A stretch of 7,773 nt of DNA, from the NCBI GenBank assembly GCA_029933365.1, contig JAOZOH010000127.1:1-7773 (forward strand). Direction: 5' to 3'. Below the pieces are notes generated by a model. It was not told where the DNA came from. It searched no databases and worked only from the letters and a program-made list of their open reading frames with translations. Shown here in pieces: positions 1 to 6,020 of this stretch; position 1 is the stretch's first letter; every line of letters begins with the position of its first letter. The translations under genes and the position numbers were made by a program. Source of the DNA: Desulfuromusa sp. (lineage in GTDB: Bacteria > Desulfobacterota > Desulfuromonadia > Desulfuromonadales > Geopsychrobacteraceae).

Positions 1-106
1 AGAACAGATCTTCCTGTTCCTGATAGTTGATCATTTTTTGCATCATGCCAAAGAAATTCCCCAGATGGAGGGAACCGGATGGCTGAATGCCGGATAAAAC
101 TCGCAT
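1..106 (-). CDS. trpS: Tryptophan--tRNA ligase, N-terminal fragment
   Basis: This is the start of tryptophanyl-tRNA synthetase, the class I enzyme that charges tRNA-Trp with tryptophan in the cytoplasm. Only the first 35 codons lie in the window; the gene runs off the left edge. The translation opens [20 protein letters not shown], with the family signature SGxQPSG at residues 5-11 and the HIGH-type ATP-binding motif as HLGN at residues 14-17. The ATG at 106-104 is supported by a GGAG Shine-Dalgarno at 117-120, 10 nt upstream, and by the motif sitting at the usual distance from the N-terminus. It lies downstream of lon and the 75-residue gene on the same strand, but a palindromic repeat element separates it from them, so it may have its own promoter. 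The identification is firm from the N-terminal motif alone; the KMSKS motif is outside the window. Confidence 0.93.
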   Translation of the reverse strand, partial: MRVLSGIQPSGSLHLGNFFGMMQKMINYQEQEDLF

Positions 107-116
107 TATAAATTTA

Positions 117-120
117 CTCC
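117..120 (-). promoter_or_regulatory. Shine-Dalgarno of trpS
   Basis: GGAG on the minus strand, 10 nt before the ATG at 106. The spacing is at the long end of the usual range, but it is the only purine-rich site near this start and it supports the start chosen. Confidence 0.7.
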
Positions 121-133
121 AAAAGTTGTACGG

Positions 134-162
134 TTTATTTTGAATGGCGCTGGTTTAAGCAA
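134..162 (-). promoter_or_regulatory. Weak candidate trpS promoter
   Basis: On the minus strand TTGCTT (157-162) and AATAAA (134-139) are separated by 17 nt. They match the sigma-70 consensus at 3/6 and 4/6 positions, so this is weak. The -35 hexamer overlaps the inner end of the left terminal repeat of the palindromic element (142-158). If the promoter is real, the element supplies part of it. Confidence 0.25.
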
Positions 163-169
163 TGTTGCA

Positions 170-220
170 GTAAACACGGGATTGTCCCCAGGTCCATCGG
201 GGGCTGTCCCAGGTGTTTAC
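170..220. repeat. Hairpin 1 of the palindromic element
   Basis: The outer stem is a perfect 8-bp pairing of GTAAACAC (170-177) with GTGTTTAC (213-220). It continues, after a 2-nt bulge (211-212), as a 12-position stem of 178-189 with 199-210 that has one mismatch and two G-T pairs. A 9-nt loop (190-198) closes it. No T-tract follows on either strand, so it does not look like a simple intrinsic terminator. Confidence 0.8.
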
Positions 221-248
221 GGGCTATGAAATTGCGGTGATTCGCGTC

Positions 249-294
249 GCAAAAGCCTGGGACAGCCCCCATGCGGGGACGGTCCCGGTTTTGC
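249..294. repeat. Hairpin 2 of the palindromic element
   Basis: GCAAAA (249-254) pairs with TTTTGC (289-294) and CC (256-257) with GG (287-288). Then 259-270 pairs with 275-286 with two mismatches around a 4-nt ATGC loop (271-274). The arm 256-270 is the exact complement of the arm 199-213 in hairpin 1, so the two hairpins are inverted copies of one unit separated by 28 bp. Confidence 0.8.
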
Positions 295-327
295 TGGTAT
301 CTATCCTTAAACTAGCGCCATTCGGGA

Positions 328-555
328 CTATTCCTGTTTCTGTTGTTCACCCATCATCGTTGCAAATTGCAGCAGTTGTTGCAGGTCCATACCGCTTTCT
401 TTGAGGATACCGAGCAATATCGGGAAGAGCTGCATCATGAAGCCCGGCTCTTTAATGACTTCGCTAGCCAGATCGGGCAGTGTTTCGAGGATAAAGTTTT
501 TTTTCTCTTCTTTCGGTAGCTCCAGTAGAGCCGCTTTTATTTCTGCAACGGTCAT
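328..555 (-). CDS. Uncharacterised 75-residue helical protein encoded behind lon
   Basis: I do not recognise a named family and assign no function. The 75-residue product has no signal peptide, cysteine or obvious catalytic motif. It looks almost wholly alpha-helical. An N-terminal charged helix (residues 2-20, with KEEKK at 15-19) is followed by a Met/Leu/Phe-rich stretch, FMMQLFPILLGILKESGMD, at about 39-57. That stretch may be an amphipathic or packing helix rather than a true membrane span. A Q-rich tail ends the protein. The ATG at 555 has a strong GGGAGAG ribosome site (563-569) at 7 nt. The start is only 24 bp after the lon stop on the same strand, so it is most likely co-transcribed with lon and could be a partner, adaptor or simply a passenger. 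The ribosome site, spacing and non-random composition make it a likely real gene. Confidence 0.75.
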   Translation of the reverse strand: MTVAEIKAALLELPKEEKKNFILETLPDLASEVIKEPGFMMQLFPILLGILKESGMDLQQLLQFATMMGEQQKQE

Positions 556-562
556 TGATTAA

Positions 563-569
563 CTCTCCC
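563..569 (-). promoter_or_regulatory. Strong Shine-Dalgarno for the 75-residue gene
   Basis: GGGAGAG on the minus strand lies 7 nt from the ATG at 555, inside the 24-bp gap after the lon stop codon. It shows that the small gene has its own translation initiation signal within the presumed lon transcript. Confidence 0.75.
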
Positions 570-579
570 ATATTTACTT

Positions 580-3015
580 TCAGGTGTTAGCGGCAAAGGC
601 AATCTTGAAAACATCTGGATATTTATTGACAAAATGGACTTCAATTCCTTCGCGCAGATAATCGGCCAGGTCTTCGTAGTCATCTTTATTCTCATGGGGG
701 AAGATCAGGGCTGTTAGCCCGGCTCGGCGGGCGGCTATGGTTTTTTCTTTGACTCCACCGATGGGGAGAACACTGCCTGTCAGAGAGAGTTCCCCTGTCA
801 TGCCAAGCTTTTCCCTGACTGGTTTGTTCATAATCATTGAGAGCAAGGCGGTTGTCATTGTGACCCCTGCTGAAGGGCCATCTTTTGGGGTGGCTCCTGC
901 CGGGACATGCAAGTGGATAAAATGGGTGTCAAAGTAATCTTCGGGAATTTTATATTCTTGAAGATGTCCCATGACATAGGAATAGGCAATCTCCGAACTT
1001 TCAACCATCACGTCGCCAAGTTGACCTGTCTGTTTGAATCCTTTTGTTTTGCTCTTCATCGCAGTTGCTTCAATTTGCAAGGTTGCTCCACCCATCCGCG
1101 TCCAAGCCAGGCCAGTCACTACTCCGGGTGCGTTTTTGAGTAGTTCTTCTTCAGCAAAAATCGGTTTGCCAAGATAATGTTCAATGTCATGCTTGGTCAC
1201 GCGAACTTTTTCTACACGTCCTTCAGCAAATTCCATTGCTGCTTTGCGCATAATCTTTTTAATTTTGTTCTCCAAGCCACGGACTCCGGCTTCTCGGGCG
1301 TAGCGGTCAACAATGACAGCTACCGCTGCTTTGTTGATACTCACCTGTGCCCTGGTCATACCGTGGCTTTTCAGTGCTTTAGGGATCAAAAAGCGCCGGG
1401 CGATCTCCAATTTTTCTTCCAGAATATAGCCTGAGAGGCGGATGACTTCCATCCGGTCAAGCAGTGGTGCAGGAATTGTATCCATCTGGTTGGCCGTCGC
1501 AATAAACATGACATTCGACAGGTCAAAAGGAACATCCAGATAGTGATCACGGAAACTGTCATTCTGTTCTGGATCAAGAACTTCTAACAGGGCTGAAGCG
1601 GGATCGCCCTGAAAGGATGCGCCGATCTTATCGATTTCGTCCAGCATGAGTACTGGGTTGGCGGTTCCGGCACTTTTCATCGCTTGAATTGCCTTGCCCG
1701 GCATGGCACCAATATAGGTACGTCGATGCCCTTTTATTTCGGCCTCATCCCTCATACCACCGACAGAAAAACGGTAGAATTTGCGTTTCAGAGTGTCGGC
1801 AATACTTTTACCGACTGAAGTTTTTCCTACTCCAGGTGGGCCCACCAAACAGAGGATGGAACCAGAAATATCCCCTTTCATTTTGCCGACGGCGATAAAT
1901 TCGAGAATCCGCTCTTTGACATCATCCAGACCGTAGTGGTCGCGATCAAGGACCCGTCGAGCACGTATCAAATCGTAGCTGTCCTTACTGAATTTTCCCC
2001 AAGGGAGGATTGTCAACCAATCGAGATAGTTGCGACTCACATTATATTCTGGCGAGGAGGGTTCAATGAGTTGCAGCTTTTCGATCTCTTCATCAACGGC
2101 TTTTTGTGCTTCATCGTTCAAAGTCAGTTTTTTTAGTCGTTTCTGATATTTTTCAATTTCGGAAACTTTACCGTCTTTCTCCAGACCCAGTTCTTTCTTG
2201 ATGGCTTTAAACTGCTCACGCAGGAAAAAATCACGCTGTTGAGCTGAAATTTTTTCTTCTATCTGTTGAGAAATTTTACTCTGCAGTCGGGAGACTTCCA
2301 ATTCCTTCTTCAATAGCACCAGAACTTTATCGATGCGGCGGTGAATATCGAAGGTCTCGAGGATTTCCTGTAGTTCAAAGCCGTCAGCATTGGTCAAGTT
2401 GGCTGCAAAATCGGTCAAGCGAGCCGGGTCGTCCATGCTGGTACGTCCCAAAAATAATTTTATCTCTTCTGAGTAGAGAGGGTTGATCTGGACCAGTTCT
2501 TTCAACGTTGAGATGATGGCCATGGAATAGGCTTTCAGCTCTGGATTATCGGTATAGACGGTACTGAGAAAATAGGTCACATCCGCATAGATGATGCTGT
2601 TGACTTCGCGGACATCATCAATACTGAAACGTTCCAGGCTATTGACCAGGACATGGGCACTGTCATCATCAGTATGGATTAATTTGAGGATTTTTGCCGC
2701 GACCCCGACCCGTTGCAGATTACTGGGTGAATCCTTCTCATCCAGCTCCTGCACCATTACCAGCCCAATCGCCTGTGTGTCACTCTCCATCGCTTGTTTG
2801 ATGGTGTTGACTCGAGCCTTCCCGTTGACGGTCAGTGGAATAATGACCCCGGGAAACGCCGGACGTGGGCGTAATGGGATGATCGGCAGTTGAGATGGCA
2901 GCATGTCTCGTGCTAGAACCAGTCCGTCATCCGGAATGGCCTGCACATCGGTATCAGTTTCAACTTCAATTTCATATTCAATTGATTCGTCGTGGTCTTC
3001 AAAATTATCGTGCAT
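580..3015 (-). CDS. lon: ATP-dependent protease La (LonA type)
   Basis: This is a complete 811-residue Lon, the cytoplasmic homo-oligomeric AAA+ serine protease that unfolds and degrades damaged and regulatory proteins. In order it has an acidic N-terminal extension (1-40), the LON substrate-binding domain (from LPIIPLRPRPAFPG at 43-56 to about 235), a coiled-coil helical region (about 235-320), an AAA+ module and the S16 protease domain. Walker A is GPPGVGKT (392-399) and Walker B is LMLDE (456-460). The sensor-1 Asn is N509, the probable arginine finger R521 and the sensor-2 region AREAGVRG (573-580). The catalytic dyad is S715 in KDGPSAGVT and K758 in GGVKEK, matching E. coli S679/K722. 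Everything needed for activity is present. The ATG at 3015 has GGAG at 3023-3026 (7 nt spacing). The slightly greater length than E. coli Lon (784) comes largely from the N-terminal extension. It heads a probable two-gene transcript with the 75-residue gene. Confidence 0.97.
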   Translation of the reverse strand: MHDNFEDHDESIEYEIEVETDTDVQAIPDDGLVLARDMLPSQLPIIPLRPRPAFPGVIIPLTVNGKARVNTIKQAMESDTQAIGLVMVQELDEKDSPSNLQRVGVAAKILKLIHTDDDSAHVLVNSLERFSIDDVREVNSIIYADVTYFLSTVYTDNPELKAYSMAIISTLKELVQINPLYSEEIKLFLGRTSMDDPARLTDFAANLTNADGFELQEILETFDIHRRIDKVLVLLKKELEVSRLQSKISQQIEEKISAQQRDFFLREQFKAIKKELGLEKDGKVSEIEKYQKRLKKLTLNDEAQKAVDEEIEKLQLIEPSSPEYNVSRNYLDWLTILPWGKFSKDSYDLIRARRVLDRDHYGLDDVKERILEFIAVGKMKGDISGSILCLVGPPGVGKTSVGKSIADTLKRKFYRFSVGGMRDEAEIKGHRRTYIGAMPGKAIQAMKSAGTANPVLMLDEIDKIGASFQGDPASALLEVLDPEQNDSFRDHYLDVPFDLSNVMFIATANQMDTIPAPLLDRMEVIRLSGYILEEKLEIARRFLIPKALKSHGMTRAQVSINKAAVAVIVDRYAREAGVRGLENKIKKIMRKAAMEFAEGRVEKVRVTKHDIEHYLGKPIFAEEELLKNAPGVVTGLAWTRMGGATLQIEATAMKSKTKGFKQTGQLGDVMVESSEIAYSYVMGHLQEYKIPEDYFDTHFIHLHVPAGATPKDGPSAGVTMTTALLSMIMNKPVREKLGMTGELSLTGSVLPIGGVKEKTIAARRAGLTALIFPHENKDDYEDLADYLREGIEVHFVNKYPDVFKIAFAANT

Positions 3016-3022
3016 TCAATTT

Positions 3023-3026
3023 CTCC
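3023..3026 (-). promoter_or_regulatory. Shine-Dalgarno of lon
   Basis: GGAG on the minus strand, 7 nt before the ATG at 3015. It fixes the start so that the acidic N-terminal extension is part of the protein. Confidence 0.75.
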
Positions 3027-3084
3027 ACTATTTAATGAGTTGAACCTGTTGCTCCGTGTATTTCTCTCTATTTATTTTAGGAAG

Positions 3085-3111
3085 ATAATAACATCAGACT
3101 TAGAATGTCAA
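3085..3111 (-). promoter_or_regulatory. Candidate lon promoter, extended -10
   Basis: On the minus strand a perfect TTGACA -35 (3106-3111) is followed after 15 nt by TATTAT (3085-3090, 5/6 to consensus). A TG one base before the -10 gives an extended -10. The spacer is short, but the TGn motif can compensate. Transcription would begin near 3077, leaving a leader of about 60 nt. No sigma-32 type CCCCAT-like -10 or CIRCE repeat is visible, although lon is a heat-shock gene in many bacteria. Confidence 0.5.
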
Positions 3112-3154
3112 TATACCTGTTGTGTAAAATATTGGTTGTAGTTTTTTTCCAATC

Positions 3155-3183
3155 TTCCCCTTTAGCTTTGGCTGTGGAATAAT
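3155..3183 (+). promoter_or_regulatory. Weak candidate polA promoter
   Basis: AATAAT (3178-3183, 5/6 to consensus) is preceded by TGG, giving a TGn extended -10. The best -35 at 17 nt is TTCCCC (3155-3160), which is poor. The predicted start near 3190 gives a leader of about 25 nt before the polA ATG. The remainder of the lon-polA gap (3112-3154) is AT-rich, and I see no further motif in it. Confidence 0.35.
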
Positions 3184-3203
3184 CCAGTAAAATTTTGCAG
3201 AAT

Positions 3204-3209
3204 GAAAGG
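3204..3209 (+). promoter_or_regulatory. Shine-Dalgarno deciding the polA start
   Basis: GAAAGG lies 6 nt before the ATG at 3216. The in-frame TTG seven codons upstream (3195) has no such site. This favours the ATG. Confidence 0.65.
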
Positions 3210-3215
3210 TTGAAC

Positions 3216-5897
3216 ATGTTGAAACGAAATGAAAGAGTTTATCTGATTGATGGCTCTTCGTATATTTATCGGGCTTATTTTGCGATTCGTCACCTTTCCA
3301 ACTCTAAAGGGGAGGCAACCAATGCTGTTTATGGTTTCACCAATATGTTGCTTACCTTGTTGCGCGAGGAGAAGCCAGATCGGGTGGCCGTTATTTTTGA
3401 TGCCAAAGGGCCGACATTCCGCAAGGATCTTTATCCCAAATATAAGGCAAACCGCTCAGCGATGCCGGAAGATCTGGTGCCACAGATTCCGCTGATTAAG
3501 GCGGTGGTGCAGGCTTTTAACCTCCCGGCGCTGGAGCTTCCTGGTTATGAGGCGGATGATATTATTGCAACTCTGGCAAAACGCTATGCCGATCAGGGGT
3601 TGGATATCACGGTGGTGACTGGTGATAAAGACCTGATGCAGATTGTTGGTGAACGGGTGCGCTTGCTCGATACAATGAAAAAGAAGGTATCCGGTCGTAA
3701 AGAAGTGATCGAACGGTTTGGGGTTCCGCCAGAGCAGGTTCTGGAAATATTGGGATTGGCGGGCGACAGTTCGGATAATATCCCGGGAGTTCCGGGGATT
3801 GGTGAAAAAACGGCCAGCAACTTGATTCAAGAATTTGGAACGATTGAAAATCTGTTAGCTAATATTGATCAGGTTAAGGGGAAAAAGCGTCAAGAAAATT
3901 TACGTGAATTTGCTGATCAGGCAAGATTGTCCAGGCAGTTGGCGGATCTCGTTTATGACCTTGAAATTGATGTCCATGTGGATGAGTTAGCTCTGGTTGA
4001 ACCGGATCGTGATGCTTTGGAAGTTCTGTTCAAACAGCTTGAATTCCCCAAGTTATTACAAGAGTTCAGTGGAAAGCCAGTGCAGGATTCAAAAGATGGA
4101 GACTATCTGGTCGTGCTAACTGAGGATGATCTGGATAGCATGATTGATCAGCTCAAAATTAATCGACGGTTTGCTATTGATACAGAGACCACCAGTCTGG
4201 TTGCCGTGCAGGCTGAATTGGTTGGTCTTTCTTTTGCCATTAAGCCGAATCATGGCTGGTATCTGCCGGTTGGGCACAGTTATCTGGGGGTGCCACAGCA
4301 ACTTGATAAAAAGCTGGTCTTAGAAAAACTGCGTCCTCTGCTGGAGAACTCACACTACAAAAAAATTGGCCAAAATATTAAATATGATGCTCTGGTACTG
4401 CGCAATGCTGGGATTGAGTTGAAGGGTGTCGATATCGATACGATGGTGCTTTCCTACGTGACCCACCCGCAATCAAAATCACACGGTCTTGATGCTTTGG
4501 CGATTGAACACTTGAATCACCAGATGATCCCCTACTCGGAGATGACTGGGAAAGGGAAGAAACAGATCTGTTTCAGCGAGGTTGAGGTGGAAAAGGCAGT
4601 CCGTTATGCTGCTGAAGATGCCGATATAACCTGGCAACTGGCTGAAAAATTATTATCACAGCTGCCGGTTGGGAAAGGGGAACAGCTGTTTCGTGAGGTA
4701 GAGATGCCGCTGGTCGATGTGTTGACTCGGATGGAATGGTGCGGTATTCGAATCAATGCCGATTTTCTTGGAGAGTTGTCTGGGCAGTTGGGTATGAAAT
4801 TGGAAATTCTGGAGGGGGAAATCCATGTCCTGGCAGGTGGGGCGTTTAATATTAATTCACCTAAACAGCTTGGGGAAATTCTGTTTGAAACACTCGGACT
4901 GCCAAAAGGGAAAAAGACTAAAACCGGTTGGTCAACCAATGTTGATGTCCTGAATAGTTTGGCTGAGGAGCATGAGATTGCCGCTAAAATTCTCGATTAT
5001 CGTTCTGTCAGCAAGTTGAAAAGTACCTATACGGATGCTTTGCCAAAGTTGCTTAACCCGGCAACGGGAAGGTTGCATACATCTTTTAATCAGGCGGTCA
5101 CCGCGACCGGAAGACTCTCTTCCAGTGACCCAAACCTCCAGAACATCCCGATTCGAACGGCAGAAGGACGGCGCATCCGTGAAGCTTTTATCCCCGAAGA
5201 TGGGTGGATTTTATTATCTGCCGATTATTCTCAGGTTGAATTGCGGGTAATGTCGCATATGGCGGATGTTCCCGCTTTGAAAGAGAGTTTTGTTGCTGGA
5301 GAAGATATCCACAAACGGACTGCAAGTGAAATCTTCAATATTTTTCCTGAAATGGTCACGGACGAAATGCGTCGCCAGGCTAAAACGATCAACTTTGGGG
5401 TTCTCTATGGTATGGGGTCTTTTAGTCTGGCAAAAGATCTGGGGATTGGTCGAGCTGAAGCGCAGCAGTTTATAGACCATTATTTTGAGCGTTATCCCGC
5501 TATTCTGAAATATCTGGAAGAAAAGAAAGCTGAAGCACGTGAGTATCAATATGTGACAACCTTGCTTGGTCGGCGCTGTGCAATTCCTGAGATTAACAGC
5601 AAAAATGGTGCAGTACGTAGTTATGCTGAACGTAATGCGATTAATTATCCGATTCAGGGGAGTGCTGCTGATATTATCAAGGTAGCCATGGTGAATATTG
5701 ACAGACGTCTCGCAGAAGAGCAGTTCCAGGCTCGAATGTTATTACAGGTGCACGATGAACTGGTTTTTGAAGTCCCGGAGAATGAACTTGACCAGGTTCG
5801 AGAACTGATTAGAACTGAGATGGAAACGGCTGTGACTCTCGACGTGCCATTAAAAGTTGATATCGGGGTTGGTAAAAACTGGGCGGAAGCCCATTAA
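3216..5897 (+). CDS. polA: DNA polymerase I
   Basis: This is a complete 893-residue family A polymerase, which fills repair gaps and removes RNA primers from Okazaki fragments. The 5' nuclease domain (about 1-290) has its metal ligands: D12 in YLIDGSS, D62, E112/D114/D115 in YEADD, D137/D139 in TGDKD, and D184/D187 in the helix-3-turn-helix GDSSDNIPG. The 3'-5' exonuclease domain (about 300-490) keeps D322/E324 (DTE), D391 (NIKYD) and Y464/D468 (YAAED), so proofreading should be active. The polymerase domain (about 495-893) has motif A with D670 (SADYSQVELR). The O helix has R719, K723, F727 and Y731 (RRQAKTINFGVLYG), and motif C is H846-D847-E848 (VHDE). The length is close to E. coli PolA (928). 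I chose the ATG at 3216 over an upstream in-frame TTG because of the ribosome site and because MLKRNERVYLIDGSS is the usual N-terminus. It is divergent from lon. Confidence 0.97.
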   Translation: MLKRNERVYLIDGSSYIYRAYFAIRHLSNSKGEATNAVYGFTNMLLTLLREEKPDRVAVIFDAKGPTFRKDLYPKYKANRSAMPEDLVPQIPLIKAVVQAFNLPALELPGYEADDIIATLAKRYADQGLDITVVTGDKDLMQIVGERVRLLDTMKKKVSGRKEVIERFGVPPEQVLEILGLAGDSSDNIPGVPGIGEKTASNLIQEFGTIENLLANIDQVKGKKRQENLREFADQARLSRQLADLVYDLEIDVHVDELALVEPDRDALEVLFKQLEFPKLLQEFSGKPVQDSKDGDYLVVLTEDDLDSMIDQLKINRRFAIDTETTSLVAVQAELVGLSFAIKPNHGWYLPVGHSYLGVPQQLDKKLVLEKLRPLLENSHYKKIGQNIKYDALVLRNAGIELKGVDIDTMVLSYVTHPQSKSHGLDALAIEHLNHQMIPYSEMTGKGKKQICFSEVEVEKAVRYAAEDADITWQLAEKLLSQLPVGKGEQLFREVEMPLVDVLTRMEWCGIRINADFLGELSGQLGMKLEILEGEIHVLAGGAFNINSPKQLGEILFETLGLPKGKKTKTGWSTNVDVLNSLAEEHEIAAKILDYRSVSKLKSTYTDALPKLLNPATGRLHTSFNQAVTATGRLSSSDPNLQNIPIRTAEGRRIREAFIPEDGWILLSADYSQVELRVMSHMADVPALKESFVAGEDIHKRTASEIFNIFPEMVTDEMRRQAKTINFGVLYGMGSFSLAKDLGIGRAEAQQFIDHYFERYPAILKYLEEKKAEAREYQYVTTLLGRRCAIPEINSKNGAVRSYAERNAINYPIQGSAADIIKVAMVNIDRRLAEEQFQARMLLQVHDELVFEVPENELDQVRELIRTEMETAVTLDVPLKVDIGVGKNWAEAH

Positions 5898-5927
5898 TGG
5901 ATAATTCCGAAGTATTTTTTCAAGGAG

Positions 5928-5956
5928 TTGCCCCATTGAATTTAATTTTCTATAAT
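5928..5956 (+). promoter_or_regulatory. Candidate promoter of the HDOD gene
   Basis: TTGCCC (5928-5933, 4/6 to consensus) and a perfect TATAAT (5951-5956) are separated by exactly 17 nt, so this is a good sigma-70 type promoter. Transcription would start near 5963, giving a leader of about 58 nt. It suggests the HDOD gene can be expressed independently of polA. No clear intrinsic terminator follows polA: there is a T6 run at 5915-5920 but only a very weak stem before it. Confidence 0.5.
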
Positions 5957-6020
5957 TGCTGTAATTATTCTATTTAAGTTCTCATGTAACTTATTTTTAA
6001 CTGTTTGAAAGATTACTGTT

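Larger units (their letters stand above)
142..323. repeat. Nested palindromic element (REP/BIME- or MITE-like)
   Basis: A 182-bp non-coding element is bounded by 17-bp terminal inverted repeats, 142-158 and 307-323, that match at 16 of 17 positions. Inside are two long hairpins (170-220 and 249-294) arranged head to head. Their core blocks 199-213 and 256-270 are a perfect 15-bp inverted match (GGGGGCTGTCCCAGG and its complement). Such GGGAC/GTCCC-rich hairpin pairs are the architecture of REP/BIME elements, which REP-associated IS200-like tyrosine transposases (RAYT) mobilise. Terminal repeats are also typical of MITEs. No transposase is present in the window and I see no clear target-site duplication. 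The element starts 5 bp after the stop codon of the 75-residue gene and lies between that gene and trpS. The palindromic structure is directly visible; mobility is inferred. Confidence 0.75.

Noticed and set aside
213..404. 63-codon plus-strand frame across the palindromic element
   Set aside because: It runs through hairpin arms and into the antisense of the 75-residue gene, has no ribosome site, and its composition follows the repeat.
3016..3194. Heat-shock (sigma-32 or CIRCE) control site before lon
   Set aside because: No CCCCAT-like -10 in the right place and no CIRCE-type inverted repeat could be found.
3195..3215. TTG 3195 as the polA start
   Set aside because: It has no ribosome site, and the added residues are not part of the usual PolA N-terminus; ATG 3216 is better supported.
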